Both the position numbers and the translations under genes were made by a program. Positions 1 through 6,982 of a stretch of DNA of 9,974 nt are shown one piece after another. The stretch comes from an uncultured Clostridium sp. (GTDB lineage Bacteria > Bacillota > Clostridia > Clostridiales > Clostridiaceae), in NCBI GenBank assembly GCA_934755305.1, contig CAKVLD010000089.1, positions 1-9,974 on the forward strand, read 5' to 3'. The notes beneath the pieces are model-generated. The model saw nothing but the letters and a program-made list of their open reading frames with translations. It had not been told where the DNA came from and ran no database searches. Numbering within the stretch: position 1 is the first letter of the stretch; every line of letters starts with the position of its first letter.

Positions 1-29
1 CTTGAAGACCATACTTCTCTTTTTTCCAT
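1..29 (-). CDS. N-terminal fragment of a probable sodium-dependent transporter (NSS/SNF family)
   Basis: Only the first nine codons are in the window, reading MEKREVWSS from an ATG at 29-27. An AAGGTG ribosome binding site sits at 35-40, five bases upstream, and a good promoter lies further up, so this is a real gene start. Bacterial neurotransmitter:sodium symporters commonly begin with a short charged stretch of the type M-x-K-R-E-x-W-x-S just before the first membrane helix, which carries the sodium site. The fragment fits that pattern. Nine residues cannot prove a family, so the gene start is fairly secure and the product is tentative. Confidence 0.5.
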
Positions 30-110
30 AATTTCACCTTCTCTTATTTATATATCTATACAGGACATAAATAAATTTTCTTTTATGTATAAATATTATA
101 TCTTTTTTAT

Positions 111-119
111 ATTATACCA
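111..119 (-). promoter_or_regulatory. Extended -10 promoter for the left-edge gene
   Basis: On the minus strand the sequence TGGTATAAT is a perfect TATAAT box with the TG extension one base upstream. It predicts a transcript start near 104 and a leader of about 75 bases before the ATG at 29. No good TTGACA is seen 16-18 bases further up, which is usual for extended -10 promoters. A second TATAAT on the same strand at 95-100 could be an alternative. Confidence 0.45.
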
Positions 120-233
120 TATAGTTAAAGAAATCGAAGTTTTTCTAAATAATTATTAACACTCCAAGGTTTTTATAAATATTTTTTTAATAAACAAAAA
201 CAAATATTGATAATTTTATTTTTTAATCAAGCA

Positions 234-263
234 AAACCCCTTGAGCAAAAACTCAAGGGGTTT
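234..263 (-). terminator. Intrinsic terminator of the xylanase gene
   Basis: A perfect 12-bp inverted repeat (arms 234-245 and 252-263, each with a CCCC/GGGG core) encloses a six-base loop. It lies 32 bases beyond the xylanase stop codon. On the minus strand the stem ends in TTT and runs on into a TTTTG stretch. The stretch 120-233 between this hairpin and the left-edge promoter is AT-rich, and I see no gene or clear signal in it. Confidence 0.8.
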
Positions 264-295
264 AAAATTTTTATGGTGTCACCCATCTTCTCATA

Positions 296-2062
296 TTATT
301 TTTCTACTGGGAATGTTACTATTACTTTCTTTAAATATTGTTGAACAAGAATTACATCAAATAAATCTACTTTATTATCACCATTAACATCTGAATTTTT
401 TTCGTTAATAGTAACATCTACTCCAGCAACATATTCCTTAATAGCAAGTAAATCCTTAACATTTATCTTTCCATCTCCATCAACATCTCCATAAAGAGCT
501 GGATCTTCTTTAACATATCCTGATTCTTCAAAAGCTTTTAAAACTTCTTCATAAGCAGCTTTTTGAGTTGAGTAATCAGAATATAATAATGGTTTTTGTG
601 ATGAACGCCAAGAATCTTCATCTGTTAATCCCCAGAAAATAAGAGCAGTAATATTTCCACCTGCTTTTTTAGCTTCCATAATAACAGACATTAAATCATG
701 ATAATATTTAGCTTGTACAGATTCTGAAGAGCAAGTAACATCAAGTTCTGTAATTTGAACTTCAAATCCAGCATCTAAGAATGCATTTAAAGCTTTCTTA
801 TAATTTGAAACTGATGGATAGTTAGTAGCTAAATGTGATTGCATACCAATACCAGCACAAACCTTTTTATCTGAGTTTATGAAGTTTATAAGATTAATAA
901 CTTCATTTACTTTTTCATAAGTATTATAGTCATTATAGAATAACTTAACTTTCTTTTCTAATCCAAATTTTTCAAGAGTATTATAAGCTATTTCAAATGC
1001 AGTCTTTACAAATTCAGGAGTAGTTCCAAGGTTTCCACCATAGATTTTTTGCCATCCTGAATCATGAGCATGTAAATATTCATTTACAACATCCCAAGCG
1101 TAAAGAACGCTTCCGTATGGACTATTATATACATGTTCCATAACTGTTCTTATATAGAATTCCATTCTTTCATTCATTACTTCTTTGCTAACATAGTTTC
1201 CACTAGCTGAATAGTTTTCTCTAAAGTACCAATCTGGAGTTTGTTGATGCCATACAAGAGTGTGACCTCTCATTGTCATACCATTGTCATAGCAAGTCTT
1301 TAACATATTATCAACAGTAGTAAAGTTTAATACTGGAACTGTAGCTTCTGTATATCCTTCTGGAATATTATATCCAAGCTCTTTAGCTTCAGCAACAGTC
1401 ATAGTTTTAGCTGATCCACCTAAAATAGCATCTGGTTTTATTTCATTTCCTGGAGTTACACTATTATGTTCTTCCTTAGTGTAATTCATAATTACAGGAT
1501 TAGCTATTTTAGAAGCAACTAAAGCAGCACCTACTGTATCAAAAGCTTGACCATAAGTAGTTAATAAATTTCTTTGTGGGTCTATAGGATCCTTTTCTAT
1601 AAGTGAACCCATTTTGAATTTAACACTATTTACTGTAGCTGAGAAGTTATATGTTTCCATTGACATAATAGCAACGCAATCTACCTTATCAGTTGAATCT
1701 GGTGTAAATGTACAATCACCATTATTCTTAAAATCATAATGTGCAATAATTTCTTTTCCATCTGTGTTATATAACTTAAATGCTATTTTACCATTTGTAC
1801 TATTAGCATTAAAAGTTACACTTTTACAATTTGCCATATCTAATGTTTCTGGCAAATAATATCTTATTTCTTTATACTTTCCTTGGAATGATACATTTAG
1901 TTTTTCTCCTAAAACTGAATATTCAACTCCATAAGAAGTATTATAAGTCATTTTATCAAATGTATATGACTTAAATTCTGCAGCTTTTACTGCAAAAGAG
2001 CTTGTACATACCATACAAATAGTTAAAACTAAAGATAGTATTAAGCTTGTTAATTTTCTCAT
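296..2062 (-). CDS. Secreted GH10 endo-1,4-beta-xylanase with N-terminal CBM22-like module and C-terminal type I dockerin
   Basis: This 588-residue enzyme hydrolyses internal beta-1,4 bonds of xylan outside the cell. Residues 1-28 are a signal peptide (RK, hydrophobic core, VKA-A cleavage region). Residues about 30-155 form a beta-rich module resembling CBM22 xylan-binding domains. The GH10 barrel spans about 165-510: NSVTPGNE precedes the substrate-binding KPD, HTLVWH is at 267-272, the acid/base is E328 in DVVNE, and the nucleophile is E439 in ITELD. After a short linker a dockerin follows, with two calcium-binding repeats starting at D526 (DVDGDGKINVKD) and D558 (DVNGDNKVDLFD), so it should dock onto a cohesin-bearing scaffold or surface protein not seen here. 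It appears monocistronic, with its own promoter region and a strong terminator. Its ribosome binding site is an unusual run of seven Gs. All catalytic residues are intact. Confidence 0.95.
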   Translation of the reverse strand: MRKLTSLILSLVLTICMVCTSSFAVKAAEFKSYTFDKMTYNTSYGVEYSVLGEKLNVSFQGKYKEIRYYLPETLDMANCKSVTFNANSTNGKIAFKLYNTDGKEIIAHYDFKNNGDCTFTPDSTDKVDCVAIMSMETYNFSATVNSVKFKMGSLIEKDPIDPQRNLLTTYGQAFDTVGAALVASKIANPVIMNYTKEEHNSVTPGNEIKPDAILGGSAKTMTVAEAKELGYNIPEGYTEATVPVLNFTTVDNMLKTCYDNGMTMRGHTLVWHQQTPDWYFRENYSASGNYVSKEVMNERMEFYIRTVMEHVYNSPYGSVLYAWDVVNEYLHAHDSGWQKIYGGNLGTTPEFVKTAFEIAYNTLEKFGLEKKVKLFYNDYNTYEKVNEVINLINFINSDKKVCAGIGMQSHLATNYPSVSNYKKALNAFLDAGFEVQITELDVTCSSESVQAKYYHDLMSVIMEAKKAGGNITALIFWGLTDEDSWRSSQKPLLYSDYSTQKAAYEEVLKAFEESGYVKEDPALYGDVDGDGKINVKDLLAIKEYVAGVDVTINEKNSDVNGDNKVDLFDVILVQQYLKKVIVTFPVEK

Positions 2063-2068
2063 GTGAAT

Positions 2069-2075
2069 CCCCCCC
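2069..2075 (-). promoter_or_regulatory. Poly-G ribosome binding site of the xylanase
   Basis: The only Shine-Dalgarno candidate is AGGGGGGG, with seven consecutive Gs starting six bases before the ATG. It pairs only imperfectly with the 16S tail, where AGGAGG would be ideal, and is the longest G run I noticed in this AT-rich window. Confidence 0.6.
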
Positions 2076-2143
2076 TATAAATTTAAAAATTACCTAAAAT
2101 AGAATATGGTTAGTGACACCTCTCTATAAATTTGATTGTATAT

Positions 2144-2168
2144 ATAATAAACCATCATGGATATTATA
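2144..2168 (-). promoter_or_regulatory. Xylanase promoter -10 box overlapping an operator-like palindrome
   Basis: On the minus strand TATAAT lies at 2168-2163, predicting a start near 2156 and a leader of about 95 bases. The -35 region is weak. The box overlaps an imperfect palindrome centred on CCATGATGG (2152-2160), whose arms extend into ATAATAT and TTTATTAT. Such a site over a start point would suit a repressor, but I do not recognise the regulator. It does not match the catabolite-repression cre consensus. Confidence 0.35.
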
Positions 2169-2245
2169 CTTTCACTGAAAATTTAATAAATATTTTTTTC
2201 GTAAAATATAAGATTTTACTCTTAATTAGCTAAAAATCTAAATAA

Positions 2246-2291
2246 AAAAATAAACTTTTCACTTTTATTTTTAGTAAAAAAGTTTATTTTT
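2246..2291 (-). terminator. AT-rich terminator after the Nudix gene
   Basis: A perfect 14-bp inverted repeat (2246-2259 with 2278-2291) encloses an 18-base loop and begins 13 bases beyond the Nudix stop codon. The minus-strand exit runs into a T-rich stretch. The stem contains only one G:C pair, so it is weaker than the other two hairpins in the window. Confidence 0.5.
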
Positions 2292-2304
2292 CTCTTATAA
2301 GCTT

Positions 2305-2694
2305 CTATTTTAATTTTTTCTTTAATTCATCAACCACTAAAATATCAGCAGGTATCCAATTTTCATTATCTAATTCAGATATCAAAACCCACTTAGCATC
2401 ATTATGAACATTAAGCTTTAATTCTCCATTATCTATCTCACAAATAAAACAATGCATAGTTAAATGAAAATTACTATAATCATAATCTACAGTAACTAAA
2501 TAATCTAAATTTTTAATTTCTAATTCTAATTCTTCTCTAATTTCTCTTTTAAGAGCTTCTTCTCTTGTTTCTCCCTCTTCTATCTTTCCTCCTGGAAATT
2601 CCCACATATCTATAAATTCTCCATAACTTCTTTTAGAGATAAATATTTTATTATCTTTCCTTATAACAGCTGCAACTACTTCAACTATTTTCAT
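2305..2694 (-). CDS. NudG/MutT-like Nudix hydrolase ((deoxy)nucleoside triphosphate pyrophosphohydrolase)
   Basis: This 129-residue enzyme should hydrolyse a nucleoside triphosphate to the monophosphate and pyrophosphate. The Nudix box starts at G36 and carries E42, R50, E51, E54 and E55, the magnesium-binding set. The usual Gly after EEx is Glu (E57). The MKIVEVVAAVI start, the WEFPGGK lead-in and a C-terminal W-x-PAD (113-117) match E. coli NudG, which is known to act on 5-methyl-dCTP and 5-hydroxy-CTP as well as oxidised dGTP. I chose the ATG at 2694 over an in-frame GTG at 2703 because family members begin here; a weak GAG precedes it. It starts 27 bases after the restriction enzyme gene and is probably co-transcribed with it. 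An 8-oxo-dGTP or other house-cleaning role is the alternative. Confidence 0.85.
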   Translation of the reverse strand: MKIVEVVAAVIRKDNKIFISKRSYGEFIDMWEFPGGKIEEGETREEALKREIREELELEIKNLDYLVTVDYDYSNFHLTMHCFICEIDNGELKLNVHNDAKWVLISELDNENWIPADILVVDELKKKLK

Positions 2695-2721
2695 ATGTAT
2701 CACTCATTTCTATTCTTTATT

Positions 2722-5616
2722 TTATACTCTTTTTATAAATTCATTGTATATTTTTTCAGGAACTTTATTTCTCAATTTGAATTTTACAGTTATAGGTTTT
2801 TCACCATAAAACTCATAAGTATCACCTTTTCCTATATAAATATAAGGTTGAACTTTTCCATCTATCTTCTTATATTTTCTAATAAATATATGTAAATTAA
2901 TTCCTCTATCCTTATTATTTATAATATTTTTTCCTCTTTCTGTACTTTGAGAAGTATCATTGGGAGTTTGCCACTGAAATAAACTTCTATTTATAAACTC
3001 ATCTTTATAATTAATACTTTCCTTAATATCCTTATCTTTGTGTAAATCTATAAAAAGAAAATACTCTGTACCATTTGTAAGTAATCCACTTCCTCTAAAA
3101 GAACTATGTGATTTCTCATAATTAGATAAAAGTGCTGTATCTACCATACTATATTGTTCATATAACTTAAAAAAAGGTAACCCATAATCTTTACTTCCAT
3201 ATTTCTTTTCATAAATAGTAAGTCCATAATTTAATATGTCTAAAATTATTTCTTTTTGCTTTTTATTTGCTAAAATCTTTTCAAAAGCAATTAATCTAAT
3301 TAGTTTGTCTTTATTAATATTAAATAACTTTATATTTTCATCTTTTTGTCTTGTATCATAAAAATCTTGATTTAAATACCTAAAAGCATGTTTTAGAGTA
3401 GCATCATCGCAATATTCTATATACTTCAAAGTAGACTTTTTAGCTTCTTCAATATTTAGTTCACTTTTATTTACTAACTCTTTAATGATTATAAATTCAT
3501 GAGGCCTCTTTAAAGGTAAATATCCTGATAATTCCTTTAAGACTTTTATAAAAACTTTATTATTAATTATATCTATATATATATCTTTTTCAACTTTATT
3601 TAAAAATTCTTGATATGTCTTAGAATAACTTATAAACTTTAATGGATTTGGTGCACCTTCATATTTTATATAATCCATTAATTTAAATGGGATTTTACCT
3701 CCCCTTAATTCTTTAAATTTATTATATTCTTCTTTAAGATACTTTAAACTATTGAAATTTTCATTGTCTAATTGCTTAAGTATTCTCTCCTTAGCTATTG
3801 CATCCATCTGTATATTAGAACAACCTGGTATATGACTAAAATCTGTTGCTACAGATACTTTTAAACTATCTTTATCATAAGATTTGCTTCCCTTTAAAGC
3901 TATTGCAATTAGAAAAGCTCTATTATGATTACTTATAAAGTCAAGTACAGTTAGAAACTCTTTATTATCATGTTTTCTTAGACCTCTTCCTAATTGTTGA
4001 ATAAATATTACAGGAGAATTAGTAGGTCTAAGCATTAGCACTTGATTAATAGAAGGAATATCTACCCCCTCATTAAAAATATCTACAGTAAAAATAACAT
4101 TTAATGAATCATTTATATCTTCTAATTTCTTAATGTATTTTGCTCTTTCCTCTATAGAATTTTCTGATGTTAAAGCTATGCTATTAATACCTTTTTCTCT
4201 AAACTTTTCAGCCATATAATGTGCATGTTCTTTATTTATACAAAATCCTATAGTCCTTTGTTTAGTACCATCAAATCCATAAAAATTCATTTTATCTATT
4301 ATAAAATCCACCCTTGAATTTATCATTAACCTTTTTGCTATTTCAGGTATATTCTCTGCCTTAACCCCCTCAAGATTCACTTCTTCTATATCTGTAATAC
4401 CAAAGTAATGAAAAGGTACTATAAGTTCATTTTCTAGAGCTTCATTAAGCCTTATTTCAACTGGAACATTATTATCAAAAACCTCAAATATATCTCCTTT
4501 ATCACATCTTTCTGGAGTAGCTGTCATACCTAATAGAAATTTTGGTTTAAAATATTTTAACACTTTTTCATAAGTTGGGCTTGTACAATGATGTGCTTCA
4601 TCAATTATTATGTAATCAAATTCATTACACTTAAAATTCTCTAAATTTCTTTCCATAGTTTGTATAGTTGCAAAAAGATAATCTACATCTTTGTCTTTAA
4701 TATTCCCAGTATAAAAGCCCATCTTTAAATTTTTATTTTTACAAAGACTTTCAAAAGTTCTCTTAGCCCCCTTTAAAATATCTTCTCTATTTACTAAAAA
4801 TAAAACTTTATTAGGATTATAATTCAAACAATCAAAAGCAGACATATAAGTTTTTCCTGTTCCTGTAGCTGCTATAACTAAAGCTTTATTTTCTCCTACT
4901 TTTCTTAACCTAGATATATTTCTTAAAGCTTGTTCTTGCATTATATTAGGTTTTATTATCTTATAATCATTAAAATCAATAACATTTTTCTTTTCTCTTT
5001 TTTTAATAGTACTTATAAAATTATTGTACTTTATTAAAAATTCTTCATCTACACAACCTGTACTATTCCAAAGTAAATTATATTCCTCTAAAACTTCAGA
5101 AACAAATTCAGTTTCTTTTTTAGAAATAATCATAACATTCCATTCTACATTACTTTTTAAAGCTCTTTGAGTAATATTAGATGATCCTACTATTATCTTA
5201 TAATTTTCTTCATTTTCAAATATGTAAGCCTTGGTATGAAACCCCTTTTCTTTATCTGCTATAAAAATATTTAGATCTATATTATTAAATTCTTTTATTC
5301 TTTTTAATGCCTTAGGTTCTGTAAAATTCAAATATGTCGAAGTTATTATCTTTCCATAAACTTTTCTATTTTCTAATTCTTTAAAAGAGTCTAATAATAA
5401 TTGTAATCCACTGAAATTTATAAAAGCTACACTAAAATAAAAGCTTTTACATTCACTTAAGCTTTTCTTTAACTCATACAATAAATTTCCCTCTCTCGAA
5501 TTAATTATAAGTTTATTTTTAACTATATATTCTTCATTAATTATAGATTTAGAGTCTATTGCAATTTCTTCTGATTCATCTAATAACCTATTTGTTTTAC
5601 TTAATATATTTTTCAT
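2722..5616 (-). CDS. SauUSI-like type IV restriction endonuclease (PLD nuclease + SF2 helicase + DUF3427)
   Basis: This 964-residue protein has three parts. Residues about 40-185 are a PLD-type nuclease half-site with H127-x-K129, E134 where Asp is usual, and GSSN at 144-147. Residues about 220-570 are a superfamily 2 helicase motor: Walker A AATGTGKT (249-256), DEAH (339-342), TAT (365-367), motif V NEGVDIP (515-521) and motif VI QLGRGLR (541-547). The C-terminus (about 690-960) is DUF3427, recognised by FRGSG, FQWQTPNDTS and the final IYIGKGD block. SauUSI of Staphylococcus aureus has this order and about this size; it is an ATP-dependent enzyme that cuts DNA containing 5-methyl- or 5-hydroxymethylcytosine, with DUF3427 as the proposed reader. 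No methyltransferase is adjacent, as expected of type IV. A GAGG site precedes the ATG by six bases. Target specificity is inferred. Confidence 0.85.
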   Translation of the reverse strand: MKNILSKTNRLLDESEEIAIDSKSIINEEYIVKNKLIINSREGNLLYELKKSLSECKSFYFSVAFINFSGLQLLLDSFKELENRKVYGKIITSTYLNFTEPKALKRIKEFNNIDLNIFIADKEKGFHTKAYIFENEENYKIIVGSSNITQRALKSNVEWNVMIISKKETEFVSEVLEEYNLLWNSTGCVDEEFLIKYNNFISTIKKREKKNVIDFNDYKIIKPNIMQEQALRNISRLRKVGENKALVIAATGTGKTYMSAFDCLNYNPNKVLFLVNREDILKGAKRTFESLCKNKNLKMGFYTGNIKDKDVDYLFATIQTMERNLENFKCNEFDYIIIDEAHHCTSPTYEKVLKYFKPKFLLGMTATPERCDKGDIFEVFDNNVPVEIRLNEALENELIVPFHYFGITDIEEVNLEGVKAENIPEIAKRLMINSRVDFIIDKMNFYGFDGTKQRTIGFCINKEHAHYMAEKFREKGINSIALTSENSIEERAKYIKKLEDINDSLNVIFTVDIFNEGVDIPSINQVLMLRPTNSPVIFIQQLGRGLRKHDNKEFLTVLDFISNHNRAFLIAIALKGSKSYDKDSLKVSVATDFSHIPGCSNIQMDAIAKERILKQLDNENFNSLKYLKEEYNKFKELRGGKIPFKLMDYIKYEGAPNPLKFISYSKTYQEFLNKVEKDIYIDIINNKVFIKVLKELSGYLPLKRPHEFIIIKELVNKSELNIEEAKKSTLKYIEYCDDATLKHAFRYLNQDFYDTRQKDENIKLFNINKDKLIRLIAFEKILANKKQKEIILDILNYGLTIYEKKYGSKDYGLPFFKLYEQYSMVDTALLSNYEKSHSSFRGSGLLTNGTEYFLFIDLHKDKDIKESINYKDEFINRSLFQWQTPNDTSQSTERGKNIINNKDRGINLHIFIRKYKKIDGKVQPYIYIGKGDTYEFYGEKPITVKFKLRNKVPEKIYNEFIKRV

Positions 5617-5648
5617 ATTATACCTCTTTTTTCTATTGACTATACCTA

Positions 5649-5654
5649 ATTATA
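5649..5654 (-). promoter_or_regulatory. -10 box for the restriction enzyme-Nudix operon
   Basis: A perfect TATAAT on the minus strand lies 32 bases before the ATG at 5616, predicting a short leader that still contains the GAGG site at 5623-5626. The -35 region is poor, which suggests a weak or regulated promoter. Confidence 0.45.
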
Positions 5655-5655
5655 T

Positions 5656-5728
5656 ATCATTCCTATTTAATGATCTATAGAATAAACCACGTAAATTTGT
5701 AAAAACTAAATATGTTATATATACATAT
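5656..5728. promoter_or_regulatory. Divergent intergenic region with two dyads upstream of amtB
   Basis: Two small inverted repeats lie between the divergent genes: ATCATT-7-AATGAT at 5656-5674, just upstream of the minus-strand TATAAT, and ATATGT-7-ACATAT at 5710-5728, just before the amtB ribosome binding site. A TATAGAAT stretch at 5676-5683 may be the amtB -10 box, though no good -35 accompanies it. Neither dyad fits the TnrA/GlnR nitrogen box (TGTNA-7-TNACA). In a region this AT-rich such short dyads may arise by chance. Confidence 0.25.
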
Positions 5729-5731
5729 TAG

Positions 5732-5738
5732 AAAGGAG
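5732..5738 (+). promoter_or_regulatory. Strong ribosome binding site of amtB
   Basis: AAAGGAG lies nine bases before the ATG at 5748. It is close to the ideal AAGGAGG and fixes this start. Confidence 0.8.
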
Positions 5739-5747
5739 ATTTAAACA

Positions 5748-6941
5748 ATGATTATTCATGGTGACGTAGCCTTTATGATTTTATCAACAGTTTTAGTACT
5801 TATAATGATACCTGGATTAGCTTTTTTCTATGGTGGTTTAGTACCTAGAAAACATTCCTTAACAATGATGTTTCAATCATTTATTTCTATAGGAATTGTA
5901 ACTGTTCTTTGGATTTTTGGAGGTTTTAGTTTAATATTTGGTAGCAGTATAGGAGGATTAATTGGTAATCCCTTAGATTTTTTTGCTCTTAATAATATGG
6001 AAAATTTAATTTATGAAACTGCTAACAGCAATATTCCATTACTACTATTTTTTATGTATCAATTAATGTTTGCTATTATTACAGCTCCTTTAATGACTGG
6101 TGCTTATGCTAATAGACTTACAATGGACGGATGGATAAAAATATTAATTGTTTGGATGGTAGTAGTTTATTTTCCAGTAGCACATTGGATTTGGGGAAAT
6201 GGATTTTTATCTAGAATGGGCTTTGTTGATTATGCTGGTGGAACAGTGATACATATAACAGCTGGTTTTGGAGTACTTGGCGGCTTAAAAGTCTTAGGAG
6301 AAAGATATGAAAAAAATAATACAAAACCTTTCCATCTTGGTTTTGTTGCTTTAGGAGCTTCATTATTACTATTTGGTTGGTTTGGATTTAACGCTGGTGG
6401 ATCTTTAGCTGCTGCGGAAACTGCTGCAATAGTGTTTACTAATACTGGTATAGCTGGAGCTTCTGCTATGGCTGCTTGGAACATTATTCATTATATACAT
6501 CACAAACAATTTTCCTTTTTAGAAATTATAGTAGGTCTTGTAGCTGGTCTTGCAACTATAACTCCTTGTGCTGGATACATTAAACCTTTAAGTGCATTTT
6601 TTGTAGGAATTATAGGTGCTATAGCTTGTTACTTTTGTGTACTATTAGAAAGAAAATATATTGATGATGCTTTAGATGTTTGGGGTGTCCATGGAGTTGC
6701 TGGATTCCTTGGAACTATCTTAGTTGGAGTATTTGCAAATGGCAATATAAATTCTATAGAAGCAAGCTTTAGACAAATTGGAATTCAAACATTTGGAGCA
6801 GCATTAGTTGCTATTTACTCTATAGTTGTTACTTATTTAATATTTAAGTTATTTAATTCTAAAAAATCTATTAGAGCAAGCAATGAATTGCAAGCAGCAG
6901 GATTAGACAAAGCATTCTTTAAAGAAAGTTTTAGTGATTAG
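5748..6941 (+). CDS. amtB: Ammonium transporter, Amt/MEP/Rh family
   Basis: This 397-residue inner-membrane channel conducts ammonia/ammonium into the cell. It has the expected eleven-helix pattern and, like B. subtilis NrgA, no cleaved signal peptide. Key residues are present: the FYGGLV start (27-32), the gate phenylalanines F108 and F214, the recruitment-site S219 in NAGGS, D161, and the twin pore histidines H169 (GGTVIH) and H315 (DVWGVH). The C-terminal tail, which in this family contacts PII proteins, is short but present. In most bacteria amtB is followed by glnK. Here the next gene, 41 bases on, is a Ca2+/H+ antiporter instead. It converges on the urease cluster, which produces the transporter's substrate. 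Length and motifs indicate a complete, functional gene. Confidence 0.95.
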   Translation: MIIHGDVAFMILSTVLVLIMIPGLAFFYGGLVPRKHSLTMMFQSFISIGIVTVLWIFGGFSLIFGSSIGGLIGNPLDFFALNNMENLIYETANSNIPLLLFFMYQLMFAIITAPLMTGAYANRLTMDGWIKILIVWMVVVYFPVAHWIWGNGFLSRMGFVDYAGGTVIHITAGFGVLGGLKVLGERYEKNNTKPFHLGFVALGASLLLFGWFGFNAGGSLAAAETAAIVFTNTGIAGASAMAAWNIIHYIHHKQFSFLEIIVGLVAGLATITPCAGYIKPLSAFFVGIIGAIACYFCVLLERKYIDDALDVWGVHGVAGFLGTILVGVFANGNINSIEASFRQIGIQTFGAALVAIYSIVVTYLIFKLFNSKKSIRASNELQAAGLDKAFFKESFSD

Positions 6942-6982
6942 AAAGATAAAAATTAATATTGTTATTTAAATGGAGGTTTTAA

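Noticed and set aside
2695..2703. GTG at 2703 as the Nudix start
   Set aside because: It would add only three residues (M-I-H), has no ribosome binding site, and the family start MKIVEVVAA is at the ATG at 2694.
2695..2895. Plus-strand open frame of 66 codons
   Set aside because: It lies opposite the 3' end of the restriction enzyme gene, has a low-complexity F/Y/I/S-rich translation and no ribosome binding site. It is a shadow of AT-rich coding sequence.
5695..5730. TnrA/GlnR-type nitrogen operator before amtB
   Set aside because: TGT and ACA triplets are present, but their spacing and flanking bases do not fit TGTNA-7-TNACA.
6230..6484. Minus-strand open frame inside amtB
   Set aside because: It is a Pro/Ala-rich antisense translation of conserved amtB sequence with no homology signal.
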